Source: Streptomyces mangrovi (GTDB lineage Bacteria; Actinomycetota; Actinomycetes; Streptomycetales; Streptomycetaceae). From it: a stretch of DNA of 64,000 nt. The notes under the pieces are model-generated. The model made no database searches. It was not told the DNA's origin and worked only from the letters and a program-made list of their open reading frames with translations. This document shows positions 36,844 through 44,657 of the stretch, in pieces (position 1 is the stretch's first letter; every line of letters begins with the position of its first letter). The translations under genes and the position numbers were made by a program. The DNA lies in assembly GCF_900114215.1 (NCBI RefSeq), contig NZ_FOSG01000020.1, positions 1 to 64,000 of the forward strand, read 5' to 3'.

Positions 36844-37668
36844 ATGTCTACGACTGCTGATCCCCTCGCCGCGCTGGGCGCGCTGCCCGGCGTCGCCGAC
36901 TCCGTCGAATCGGTGCGCAAGGCCGTGGACCGGGTGTACGGGCACCGGGTGATGCGGAGGCGCAGCAGCGAGGTCACCGCCGAGGCGGTGCTGCGGGGCG
37001 CCCGCGCCTCGGCGGCGCTCGGCGGCGCCGACTGGCCGCTGGAGGAGGTGCGGCGCCGCAGCGACTTCGGCGCGGACACCGAGGCGCGTACGGTCGGCGC
37101 GGCCCTGCGGGCCACCGCGGAGGCGGGTCAACTGCTGGACGTGTGGCGGCAGTCGCCCCTGCGGGTGCTGGCCAGGCTCCATCTGGTGGCGGCGGGCGGC
37201 GAGGCGGGGGGCGACCGTGTGGGCCGGCCGCGGCTGGCGGGCGAACCGGTGGAGGAGACGCTGGTGTCCGGGCCGGCGCTGCCGGGCGCCGCCGAGGTCT
37301 CGGCCCGGCTGGACGCCCTGGCGCAGCTCGTCGTGGCGGGCACCTCCGCGCCCGCGCTGGTGGTGGCGGCGGTGGTGCACGGCGAGCTGATGGCCCTGCG
37401 GCCCTTCGGTACGTACAACGGCCTGGTCGCCCGGGCAGCGGAGCGGATCGTGCTGATCGGCGGCGGTCTGGATCCGAAGTCCGTCTGCCCCGCGGAGGTC
37501 GGTCACGCGGAGCAGGGCGCCGAAGCCTACGTCGAGGCGCTGGAGGGATACGTCTCCGGCACCCCGGAGGGAGTGGCGGGATGGATCGGCCACTGCGGCC
37601 GGGCGGTGGGGCTGGGCGCGCGGGAGAGCACCGCGGTCTGTGAGGCCCTTCAGCGCGGGGCGGCCTGA
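36844..37668 (+). CDS. Degenerate Fic-domain protein
   Basis: 274 residues, helical. The region VVHGELMALRPFGTYNGLVARAAERIVLIGGGLDPKS aligns with the Fic motif HPFxxGNGRxxR: the catalytic His is Arg and the NGR anion loop is Asn-Gly-Leu, so AMP transfer is unlikely. The fold may be kept for binding. The N-terminal 100 residues form an unknown helical domain. The mRNA is probably leaderless (TAGGGT). From memory the corresponding S. coelicolor gene (SCO3559) is annotated only as a putative oxidoreductase. Confidence 0.75.
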   Translation: MSTTADPLAALGALPGVADSVESVRKAVDRVYGHRVMRRRSSEVTAEAVLRGARASAALGGADWPLEEVRRRSDFGADTEARTVGAALRATAEAGQLLDVWRQSPLRVLARLHLVAAGGEAGGDRVGRPRLAGEPVEETLVSGPALPGAAEVSARLDALAQLVVAGTSAPALVVAAVVHGELMALRPFGTYNGLVARAAERIVLIGGGLDPKSVCPAEVGHAEQGAEAYVEALEGYVSGTPEGVAGWIGHCGRAVGLGARESTAVCEALQRGAA

Positions 37669-37801
37669 CGACCGGGGGCCCGGGAGGCGTTACCGAAGAC
37701 CTCCGCACACAGTGATGCGGCGGCACCGGCGCGAGGTCGGTGTCGCCGCTGGCACGTCCGCCGGGGTACCAGGCGTGCACGGTATCGCCGTCATCAGGGG
37801 G

Positions 37802-37972
37802 ACTTCGCCCGACCCTGGTGCGGCCGGCCCTATCGCGGGTCTGCTGCGCGTGGGTTCCCGGCTTCCATGCTCGGTCCGTGGGGCCTTCGTCTGTGCCGAA
37901 CCTCCCTTTCGGGCGGTATCGGCCAGGTCTCGCGGGCCGTTGACTCCTTTGTACCCCACCCGGGGACGAAGT
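37802..37972 (-). ncRNA. ssrS: Probable 6S-like RNA
   Basis: No gene fits this stretch, yet the minus-strand RNA folds into one long rod. Its ends pair (ACUUCGUCC near 37972 with GGGCGAAGU near 37802), then GGUG with CACC, an asymmetric bubble, CGGCCCGCG with CGC/GGGCCG, and GGUU-CGGC with GCCG-AACC. This rod with a central bubble is the 6S RNA shape that mimics an open promoter and binds RNA polymerase. A TAGGTT -10 lies just upstream (37980-37975). From memory, the S. coelicolor 6S RNA (scr3559) lies between the same two neighbours. Ends are approximate; strand is supported by a U-G pair and the -10. Confidence 0.6.
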
Positions 37973-38013
37973 GGAACCTATCCCGACAGGGCTTTGCTTT
38001 ACCTTTCAAAAGC

Positions 38014-38128
38014 CCCATGGGCGCCCATGGGTACCCATAGGCGTCCATGAAGGCCCGTTACGCCCATGGGTGTCTGCGTGTCTGCGGGTGCCTGCGGGTG
38101 CCTGCGGGGGTGCGGGGGCGCCCATGGG
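38014..38128. repeat. Cluster of CCCATGGG palindromes
   Basis: Four copies of CCCATGGG at 38014, 38024, 38063 and 38121. The first two fuse into a perfect 18-bp palindrome (38014-38031), which overlaps a second 12-bp palindrome (ATGGGTACCCAT, 38027-38038). It lies between the 6S-like RNA start and the HAD gene end. Confidence 0.65.
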
Positions 38129-38151
38129 ACCCGGCCGGAGAGGGGCGGCGC

Positions 38152-38988
38152 TCATGCCGTGTGGAGGCGGGCGCGCCGCCGGTTCGCGTACCAGACCAGG
38201 CCGGCGGTCGCCGCCGCCGCTCCCACCGCCACCGCGGCGGCCAGCGCGGGGCGCCGGGACATGGCGAGGGAGGGCACCCGCTGCTTGAGGCGGACCGGGC
38301 GCTGGAAGGCGAGGATCGGCCAGTCCCGGGCCACCGCCTCCCGGCGCAGTGCCCGGTCGGGGTTGACGGCGTGCGGGTGGCCGACCGCCTCCAGCATGGG
38401 GATGTCGGTGGCCGAGTCGCTGTAGGCGTAGCAGCGCGAGAGGTCGTATCCCTCGGACTCCGCCAGTTCCCGTACGGCCTCCGCCTTGGTCGGGCCGTAC
38501 GCGTAGTACTCGATCTCGCCGGTGAAGCAGCCTTCCTCGACGACCATGCGCGTCGCCACGACGCGGTCCGCGCCTATCAGTTCGCCGATCGGCTCGACCA
38601 CCTCCGCGCCGGAGGTGCTCACGATCACGACGTCGCGTCCGGCGAGGTGGTGCTCCTCGATGAGGGATGCGGCCTCGTCGTAGATGATCGGGTCGATGAG
38701 CTCGTGGATGGTCTCGGCGACGATCTCCCTGACCTGCTGGACGTTCCAGCCGCGGCACATCGCGGACAGATAGGCGCGCATCCGTTCCATCTGATCGTGG
38801 TCGGCGCCTCCGGCGAGGAACACGAACTGCGTGTACGCGGTGCGCAGCGCGGCGCGCCGGTTGATCAGCCCGCCGTGGTAGAAGGACTTGCCGAAGGTGA
38901 GCGTGCTCGACTTCGCAATGACCGTCTTGTCCAGGTCGAAGAAGGCAGCGGTGCGCGGCAGCGAGTGGTTTTCCACGAGGTTGAGCAT
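38152..38988 (-). CDS. HAD-family phosphatase (SerB-like)
   Basis: 278 residues. HAD motif I FFDLDKTVI (Asp nucleophile and Asp+2 Lys pattern DxDKT), motif II VIVSTSG, motif III YAYSDSATDIPML. A helical cap with EHHLAGRD and YYAYGPTKAEAV fits the IB hydrolase group related to SerB. A single membrane segment at the C-terminus (LAAAVAVGAAAATAGLVWYA) would anchor it. Homologues are labelled morphological-differentiation proteins in Streptomyces, from memory. Confidence 0.88.
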   Translation of the reverse strand: MLNLVENHSLPRTAAFFDLDKTVIAKSSTLTFGKSFYHGGLINRRAALRTAYTQFVFLAGGADHDQMERMRAYLSAMCRGWNVQQVREIVAETIHELIDPIIYDEAASLIEEHHLAGRDVVIVSTSGAEVVEPIGELIGADRVVATRMVVEEGCFTGEIEYYAYGPTKAEAVRELAESEGYDLSRCYAYSDSATDIPMLEAVGHPHAVNPDRALRREAVARDWPILAFQRPVRLKQRVPSLAMSRRPALAAAVAVGAAAATAGLVWYANRRRARLHTA

Positions 38989-39440
38989 ATGCGCCCACCA
39001 TTCGGCGTAAGGTAGGGCGCGTGGGTTTGCCTGAGAAGGCTCTCGGGTACACCATGGAAGTCACGGATCGTTCGCGACCGTGCTACCCCGGTCCGGCTCC
39101 TCCCCCCCCGAGTCGGCCGTGGAGACGACCCCCGCTCTCCCCCCCGGCGGGGGTCGTCGCATGTCCGGACGCGTTTTCGCCTCGCCGGGCCCTCTTCCTC
39201 CCCTCCCGCGGTCTGCGGTGGTGCGGGTCTTCCCCTTCTGTGATCTGTCACTCTCCGTATTCGTCAGCCTGCTCATACGGAGTCGCTCGTTTGGGTGAGC
39301 GAGTTATTCACAACTGCCGAGTTGTCCACGTATTTAGACCAAGATCATCGAGTTTTTCCGTTCCCCGGCACGGTGATTGAGCACGGAGTTCGCGGGTCCG
39401 CCGCGAACTGGAGAGCGAGAATCCGGAAGGGGAACGGGAC
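38989..39440 (+). other. Intergenic region with an orphan promoter, terminator and DnaA-like boxes
   Basis: About 450 bases between the HAD gene and ssd. It holds a -10 TAAGGT (39008-39013) 7 nt before a GTG (39021) and a strong hairpin at 39124-39158, so a short transcript of about 140 nt is likely. Two DnaA-box-like sites lie at 39304-39312 (TTATTCACA) and 39322-39330 (TTGTCCACG), and ACAACT-N4-AGTTGT spans them. Confidence 0.5.
39124..39158 (+). terminator. Orphan terminator upstream of ssd
   Basis: GACGACCCCCGC (39124-39135) pairs with GCGGGGGTCGTC (39147-39158), 12-bp arms, 11-nt loop. Confidence 0.6.
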
Positions 39441-40544
39441 GTGACCGGAAGCATCCTGATCGTCACCGAGGACGAGAAGTTGCTGGACGATCTGCTGCGC
39501 CTGTGCGCGGCGGCCGGGGCCGAGGCGGAGGTGGCCCACGGGGCGCCGCCGGTCCAGGGGCGATGGGAGAACGCCCCGCTGGTGCTGGTCGGAGACGACC
39601 GGGCCGACGCGCTGTCCCGGTCGGCGCGTGCGCCCGTGCGCCGGCCGGGAGTGCTGCTCATCGGCCGGGATCTGGACGACCCCGGCGTCTGGCGGCGCGG
39701 TGTGGGGATCGGGGCGGAACACGTGGTGCTCCTGCCCGACGGCGAGTCGTGGCTCACCGGCCGGATCGCCGACGCGGCCGAGGGCGTCGGGCGGCAGGCA
39801 CTGACCGTGGGGGTGATGGGAGGCCGGGGCGGGGCCGGGGCCTCCACCCTGGCCTGCGCGCTGGCCCTCACGGCCGCGCGTGCCGGACATCGCACGATGC
39901 TCATCGACGGCGATCCGCTCGGCGGCGGGCTCGACATCCTGCTCGGAGGGGAACGGGCGGAGGGCCTGCGCTGGCCCGCGTTCGCCGACTCGCGCGGCCG
40001 GGTCGGCGGTGCGGCTCTGGAGGAGTCCCTGCCCAGGCTGCACGGTCTGCGGCTGCTCAGCTGGGACAGGGGTGAGAGCGCGGCCGTCCCTCCGGAGGCG
40101 GTGCGCGCGGTCCTGGGGGCGGCCAGACGGCGCGGCGGAGTGGTCGTGGTCGACCTGCCGCGGCGGCTGGACGAGACGGTCGCCGAGGTGCTGGCGCAAC
40201 TCGACCTCGGCCTGCTGGTCGTGCCCGCCGAGTTGCGGGCCGTCGCGGCGACGCAGCGGGTCGCCTCCCGGGCAGGCCTGGTACTGCGGGACCTGCGGGC
40301 GGTGGTGCGGGGCCCCTTCGGGGCGGGGCTGGACGGTGAGGAGATCGCCCGGCTGCTGGGGCTGAGGCTCGCCGGCGAAATGCCCTCCGAGGCAGGACTG
40401 CCGACCGCGGTGGAGGCGGGTCGGCCACCCGGAGCGGACACGCGCGGTCCACTGGCCCGGTTCTGCTCGGAGTTCTGGGCCCGCGCACTGCCGGAGGGCG
40501 GCGGAGCACGGCCCGCCGGCGGCCGGGGGAGTGTGGCCGCGTGA
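39441..40544 (+). CDS. ssd: Septum-site-determining protein, CpaE/TadZ-like
   Basis: 367 residues from GTG 39441 (GGAAGGGGA upstream). A receiver-like N-terminal domain (about 1-115) is followed by a MinD/ParA-type ATPase domain. The Walker A reads GGRGGAGAST and lacks both usual Lys residues, as in actinobacterial CpaE-like proteins (TIGR03815). IDGDPLGGGLD is the switch I element and VVVVDLPRRLD Walker B. In M. tuberculosis Ssd affects septum placement; by Tad context it may place the secretion complex. It overlaps tadA (GTGA). Confidence 0.9.
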   Translation: MTGSILIVTEDEKLLDDLLRLCAAAGAEAEVAHGAPPVQGRWENAPLVLVGDDRADALSRSARAPVRRPGVLLIGRDLDDPGVWRRGVGIGAEHVVLLPDGESWLTGRIADAAEGVGRQALTVGVMGGRGGAGASTLACALALTAARAGHRTMLIDGDPLGGGLDILLGGERAEGLRWPAFADSRGRVGGAALEESLPRLHGLRLLSWDRGESAAVPPEAVRAVLGAARRRGGVVVVDLPRRLDETVAEVLAQLDLGLLVVPAELRAVAATQRVASRAGLVLRDLRAVVRGPFGAGLDGEEIARLLGLRLAGEMPSEAGLPTAVEAGRPPGADTRGPLARFCSEFWARALPEGGGARPAGGRGSVAA

Positions 40545-41782
40545 GCGCGCGTACGCACACCCTGGGAGGGACACGCGGGGGAACGGACGCCCAGGCGCGG
40601 GCGGATGCTTACGGCGGGGCGCCCGCTCCGCGGACGCTGGTGGACGCGGTGCGTCTGCGGCTGGCGGAAGCCGGCGCGGAACCCACGCCCGCCCGGGTCG
40701 CGGCGGCGCTGCGGGCTCAGGGGCGGCTGCTCGGGGACAGCGCGGTGCTGGGTGTGGTGGAGGCACTGCGGTCGGAGATGGTCGGTGCCGGTCCGCTGGA
40801 GCCGCTGCTGGCGGAGCCGGAGGTCACGGACGTCCTGGTGACCGCTCCGGACGAGGTCTGGGTGGACCGTGGTGGCGCGGTGGAGCGGACCGCCGTCCGT
40901 TTCCCCGACGCGGCGGCGGTGCGCAGGCTCGCCCAGCGGCTGGCCACCTCGGCGGGACGGCGGCTGGACGACGCCCACCCCTGGGTGGACGCCCGGCTCC
41001 CGGACGGCACCCGGCTGCACGCGGTGCTGCCCCCGGTGGCGGTCGGCTGCACATGCCTGTCCCTGCGGGTGGTCCGCCCGCGGGCCTTCGCCCTGCCGGA
41101 GCTGGTGGCGGCCGGCACGGTGCCCCCGGGCGGGGAGGCACTGCTGGGGGCGATCCTGGACGCCAGACTGTCGTTCCTGATCAGCGGCGGGACGGGGTCG
41201 GGGAAGACGACCTTGCTGTCGAGCCTGCTGGGGCTGGTGGGGCCGAGGGAGCGGATCGTCCTGGCCGAGGACTCCGCCGAGCTGCGTCCCGACCATCCGC
41301 ATGTGGTGCGGCTGGAGACGCGTCCGGCCAACCAGGAGGGCGTAGGCCGTGTCACCTTGCGGGATCTGGTGCGGCAGGCGCTGCGCATGCGGCCGGACCG
41401 GCTCGTGGTCGGTGAGGTGCGCGGCGCGGAGGTGACGGATCTGCTGGCCGCGCTCAACACAGGCCATGAGGGGGGCTGTGGGACGGTTCACGCCAACGCG
41501 GCGGCCGACGTACCGGCCCGGCTGGAGGCGCTGGGCACCACGGCGGGGCTCGACCGGACGGCGCTGCACAGTCAGCTCGCGGCGGCGCTGTCGGTAGTGG
41601 TCCATCTGGTCCGGGACCGCCGGGGCCAAAGGCGGATCGCCGAGATCCATGTGCTGGAGCAGGACCGGTACGGCCTGGTGGTGACGGTGCCCGCCGCCGT
41701 CCGGGGGCCGGACGGCTTCGTGCGGGAGCAGGGCTGGCCGCGGCTGGAGCGGCTGTGCGCACGGGGCGGTGGTGCGCTGTGA
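40541..41782 (+). CDS. tadA: Tad/Flp pilus assembly ATPase TadA
   Basis: 413 residues. N-terminal domain with VVEALRSEMVGAGPLEPLLAEPEVTDVLV, then a type II/IV secretion ATPase core: Walker A ISGGTGSGKTTLLSSLL, Asp box ERIVLAEDSAEL, Walker B RPDRLVVGEVRGAE and His box NTGHEGGCGTVHAN. It powers pilus assembly or secretion. Overlaps both neighbours (GTGA). Matches the helicase/secretion-neighbourhood ATPase group (TIGR03819). Confidence 0.95.
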   Translation: MSARTHTLGGTRGGTDAQARADAYGGAPAPRTLVDAVRLRLAEAGAEPTPARVAAALRAQGRLLGDSAVLGVVEALRSEMVGAGPLEPLLAEPEVTDVLVTAPDEVWVDRGGAVERTAVRFPDAAAVRRLAQRLATSAGRRLDDAHPWVDARLPDGTRLHAVLPPVAVGCTCLSLRVVRPRAFALPELVAAGTVPPGGEALLGAILDARLSFLISGGTGSGKTTLLSSLLGLVGPRERIVLAEDSAELRPDHPHVVRLETRPANQEGVGRVTLRDLVRQALRMRPDRLVVGEVRGAEVTDLLAALNTGHEGGCGTVHANAAADVPARLEALGTTAGLDRTALHSQLAAALSVVVHLVRDRRGQRRIAEIHVLEQDRYGLVVTVPAAVRGPDGFVREQGWPRLERLCARGGGAL

Positions 41783-42699
41783 CGGCGGCCGGAGCGCAGG
41801 CCGGCGCGCAGCCCGAGGTGGTGTACGCGGGGTCGCTGTGCGCGGCGATGGTGTGCGCCAGAGCGATGAGCCGGCTGCCGGGCCGCCCCGGTGAGGGGCT
41901 GCGGAGGGCCCGGCTGCTGTGCTCCGACGGTGCCGAGCCGGTGTCCCGGTGGGGCGGCCCGGCAGCCGGTGCCGTGGAGACGGTCGCCCGGACGGTGCGC
42001 GGGTTCGGGGCCCGGGTGGGTCCTGCGGGGTGGTGTCCGGTGGGAGGCGCCCTGCTGGCGCTGCTGGGGGAGTCGGTGCTGCCGCTGCTGGCCGGTGCGG
42101 TGGCGGTGCCGCTGCTCGGCCGCCGGTTGCGCGCACGGGAGCGGCGCCGTGCGGGGGCGGCGAGGGAGGCCGCCGTCATCGCCCTGTGCTCGGCGGTCGC
42201 AGGCGAGCTGCGGGCGGGCCGTACGCCCGAGCGGGCTCTGCTGGCGACCGGCATGCCCGGCTTCGGGGACACCGGAGCGGTGGTGCTGGCGGCCGCCCGC
42301 TTCGGAGGGGATGTACCGGGGGCGCTTCGGCAGGCGGCCCGGCAGAAGGGGGCGGAAGGGCTCGGCGGGATGGCCGCCTGCTGGCAGGTGGCGGTGGACG
42401 GAGGCGCCGGCCTCGCGGACGGGCTGGACCGGGTGGCCGGTTCGCTGCGGGCGGAGCGCGACCGGCGGGAGGAACTGCGCGCCCAGTTGGCGGGGCCGCG
42501 TTCCACGGCGCTCGTCCTGGCTCTGCTGCCGCTCTTCGGGCTGCTGTTGGGCGGTGCGATGGGGGCGAGACCGCTGCACGTGCTGCTCCACAGCCCTGCC
42601 GGGTGGGTCTGTCTGGCCGGCGCCGGGCTGCTGGAGTGGGCCGGGCTGGCGTGGGTTTCCACGATCGTCCGGAGGGCGGAGGAGGGCGGGCGGAGATGA
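41779..42699 (+). CDS. tadB: Type II secretion F-domain protein (TadB-like)
   Basis: 306 residues from GTG 41779. A central T2SSF domain (RAGRTPERALLATGMPGFG...ACWQVAVDGGAGLADGLDRVAGSLRAERDRREELRAQLAGPRSTALVLALLP) lies between membrane segments (LLALLGESVLPLLAGAVAVPLL; LVLALLPLFGLLLGGAMG; VCLAGAGLLEWAGLAWV). It is the inner-membrane platform that TadA acts on. Coupled by overlap to tadA and tadC. Confidence 0.9.
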   Translation: MTAAGAQAGAQPEVVYAGSLCAAMVCARAMSRLPGRPGEGLRRARLLCSDGAEPVSRWGGPAAGAVETVARTVRGFGARVGPAGWCPVGGALLALLGESVLPLLAGAVAVPLLGRRLRARERRRAGAAREAAVIALCSAVAGELRAGRTPERALLATGMPGFGDTGAVVLAAARFGGDVPGALRQAARQKGAEGLGGMAACWQVAVDGGAGLADGLDRVAGSLRAERDRREELRAQLAGPRSTALVLALLPLFGLLLGGAMGARPLHVLLHSPAGWVCLAGAGLLEWAGLAWVSTIVRRAEEGGRR

Positions 42700-43574
42700 G
42701 CGGCGGCTTTGTCCACAGCGTGTGGACAACGTGTGCGGAGTTCTCCTCGTCGCTTCCGTCGCCGCTGCCCGCGCTGTCCCTGTCGGCCGCGGCATTGTGT
42801 CTGGCCGGCGGGGCGCCGGCGGCCGGCCGGGTGCGGCGCCGCCGACGCCGGCCGGTGGAACTGCTGGGGGCCGGGGGCGGGGGCGGGGCCGGGGCCGGGA
42901 CGCGGAGAGTGCTGCGCGTGATCGGCGTGCGGCGATCGCCGGTCCGGGAGGCGGCCGCGATGGCCGGGGCCGTCGCCCTGGCGGTCGCCCTGGTCGGAGG
43001 TCCGGTCGGCTGTCTGCTCGGGGTGGCGGCGGCGTACGGGGCGCGGTGTCTGCTGCGCGGCAAGGGGGCGCGGGGAGACACCGCGAAGAGAGCATATGTG
43101 AATGAAAAAGACAGGGAGGGCTTTGCGGGTGCCGAGTCGGCGGTGACCGGACAACTGCCCATCACCGCGGAACTTCTGGCCGCCTGTCTGGCGGCCGGAT
43201 CGGGGCCGGGCGAGGCGGCCGGCGCGGTGGGGGGCTCGGTGGGCGGTCCGCTCGGTGAGGGATTGGTGCGGGCCTCGGCCGAACTGCGGCTCGGCGGCGA
43301 CCCGGCGGCCGTCTGGGCGCGGCTGGGCGGGCTGCCGGGAGCGGCGGAACTGGCCCGGTGCATGGAACGGGCGGCGACGACCGGCGTGCCCGCGGTGGAG
43401 CCGGTGGGCCGTCTGGCCGCCGAGTGCCGGGCACGGCTGGCCCGGGCGGCCACCGAGCGGGCACGGCGGGCCGCGGTCCTGGTCACCGGACCGCTGGGGC
43501 TGTGCTTCCTGCCCGCCTTCCTGCTGGCGGGGGTGGTTCCGGTGGTCATCGGTCTGGCGCGGTCGCTGCTGTGA
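42696..43574 (+). CDS. tadC: Type II secretion F-domain protein (TadC-like)
   Basis: 292 residues. Membrane segments near the N-terminus (ALSLSAAALCLAGGA; AGAVALAVALVGGPVGCLLGVAAAYG) and at the C-terminus (LGLCFLPAFLLAGVVPVVIGLA) flank a T2SSF domain (AELLAACLAAGSGPGEAAGAVGGSVGGPLGEGLVRASAELRLGGDPAAVW). It pairs with TadB. The codons 42709-42729 contain two facing perfect DnaA boxes. Overlaps tadB (ATGA). Confidence 0.9.
   Translation: MSGGFVHSVWTTCAEFSSSLPSPLPALSLSAAALCLAGGAPAAGRVRRRRRRPVELLGAGGGGGAGAGTRRVLRVIGVRRSPVREAAAMAGAVALAVALVGGPVGCLLGVAAAYGARCLLRGKGARGDTAKRAYVNEKDREGFAGAESAVTGQLPITAELLAACLAAGSGPGEAAGAVGGSVGGPLGEGLVRASAELRLGGDPAAVWARLGGLPGAAELARCMERAATTGVPAVEPVGRLAAECRARLARAATERARRAAVLVTGPLGLCFLPAFLLAGVVPVVIGLARSLL
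42709..42729. promoter_or_regulatory. Inverted pair of perfect DnaA boxes within tadC
   Basis: TTGTCCACA (42709-42717) and TGTGGACAA (42721-42729) face each other across GCG. TTGTCCACA is the preferred Streptomyces DnaA box. It could titrate DnaA or regulate the pilus genes. Confidence 0.5.
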
Positions 43575-43644
43575 ACCGCGCGGTACGGGCCGCGCCCGCG
43601 GTGGGTGCGGCCGACAGAACGGACAGCGAGACGGAGAGCGGGTC

Positions 43645-43959
43645 ATGTGGGGACGAACGACGGAAGGACGAGCGGTGCGGACACGAGCGGTGCAGGCACG
43701 AGCGGTGCGGGCACGAGCGGTGCGGGCACGGGTGTTGCGGGGACGGAGCGGGCAGGGGCGGATGGCGGCGTGGATCGGCCTGAGGACGCGCGGAGTCCGG
43801 GGCCGGGAGGCACAGGCCGGGATGAGCACCGCGGAGTACGCGGTGGGAACGATCGCCGCCGCGGGTTTCGCGGCGGTGCTCTACAAGATCGTCACCAGTG
43901 GCCCGGTCTCCACGGCGATGCGGCAGCTGATCGAGCGGGCGCTCGATGCGGGCTTCTGA
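43645..43959 (+). CDS. Flp-type pilin (DUF4244)
   Basis: 104 residues from ATG 43645 (GGAGAG upstream). The C-terminal half is a small pilin: cleavage-type site G-MSTAEYA followed by hydrophobic helix VGTIAAAGFAAVLYKIVTSGPV, with the conserved Glu five residues after the Gly. The N-terminal 60 residues are basic, with ARAVR repeats encoded by 15-bp units, and would be removed on maturation. Likely the structural subunit of the Tad pilus. Confidence 0.85.
   Translation: MWGRTTEGRAVRTRAVQARAVRARAVRARVLRGRSGQGRMAAWIGLRTRGVRGREAQAGMSTAEYAVGTIAAAGFAAVLYKIVTSGPVSTAMRQLIERALDAGF
43669..43740 (+). repeat. 15-bp tandem repeats in the pilin leader
   Basis: About four and a half imperfect copies of GCACGAGCGGTGCGG, encoding ARAVR pentapeptides in the prepilin leader. 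Confidence 0.75.
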
Positions 43960-44293
43960 AAGTCGGGACCGGGGCTATGTCACCGCGGAGACCGCCGTGG
44001 TGGTTCCCTCCCTGATCGCGCTGCTCGGTCTGCTGCTGTGGGGCGGGGCGGCGGTGGTCGCACAGGTCCGCTGTGTGGACGCGGCGGGCGCGGGAGCGCG
44101 GGCGGCGGCGAGGGGCGAGCCGCCCGAGAGGATCCACCGGGCCGTGCGGGAGGTCGCCCCGCGGGGAGCGGGTCTGGAGACGTCCCGGGAGGGCGATCTG
44201 GTGCGGGTACTGGTCACGGCGAGGGCGGCCGGCCCCGGTCCGCTGGGCGTGGAACTGGAGGCCGAGGCGGTGGCGTATGCGGAACCGGGGTGA
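43946..44293 (+). CDS. TadE-family pilus assembly protein
   Basis: 115 residues, overlapping the pilin gene by 14 bases. TadE signature near the N-terminus: RGYVTAETAVVVPSLIALLGLLLWGGA, a single membrane helix with the conserved Glu, then a small extracellular beta domain. A minor pilin-like protein. Coupled to the next gene by overlap. Confidence 0.88.
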   Translation: MRASESRDRGYVTAETAVVVPSLIALLGLLLWGGAAVVAQVRCVDAAGAGARAAARGEPPERIHRAVREVAPRGAGLETSREGDLVRVLVTARAAGPGPLGVELEAEAVAYAEPG

Positions 44294-44657
44294 TCGCCGG
44301 CCACCCTGCGGAGGTGTCCGCTCCGGGGAGCGGGGTTCGGCCACGGTATGGGCCGCGCTGTGCGGACTGGTGCTGTGCACGGTGGCGGTGGGCGTACTGG
44401 CACTGGGGCAGGCCGTCGTCACGCGCCATCACGCGGGCGCGGCGGCGGACGCGGCGGCGCTCGCGGCGGCCGATCACGCTCTTCGGGGCGCTCAGGAGGC
44501 GTGCGCCGCCGCGCGGCGGGTGGCCGCCGCACAGCGGGCGAGGGTGGTTCGCTGCCAGGTGCGGGAGGAGATCGCGGACCTCACGGTGCGGGTGCGGGCG
44601 GGTCCGTACTCCGCCGGGGTGAGGGCTCGGGCGGGGCCTGCCGCAGCAGCTCCGTGA
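44277..44657 (+). CDS. TadE-like protein of helicase/secretion neighbourhood
   Basis: 126 residues from ATG 44277, overlapping the TadE gene by 17 bases. GSATVWAALCGLVLCTVAVGVLALGQAVVTRHHAGAAADAAALAAADHAL is the Rv3654c/TIGR03816 pattern: one membrane helix followed by an Ala-rich pseudo-pilin helix. Its last 77 bases overlap the end of the helicase gene on the other strand. Confidence 0.85.
   Translation: MRNRGDRRPPCGGVRSGERGSATVWAALCGLVLCTVAVGVLALGQAVVTRHHAGAAADAAALAAADHALRGAQEACAAARRVAAAQRARVVRCQVREEIADLTVRVRAGPYSAGVRARAGPAAAAP

Noticed and set aside
37640-38050. Plus-strand 136-residue frame across the 6S-like region
   Set aside because: No ribosome site, no domain, and the region has RNA-like pairing; treated as non-coding.
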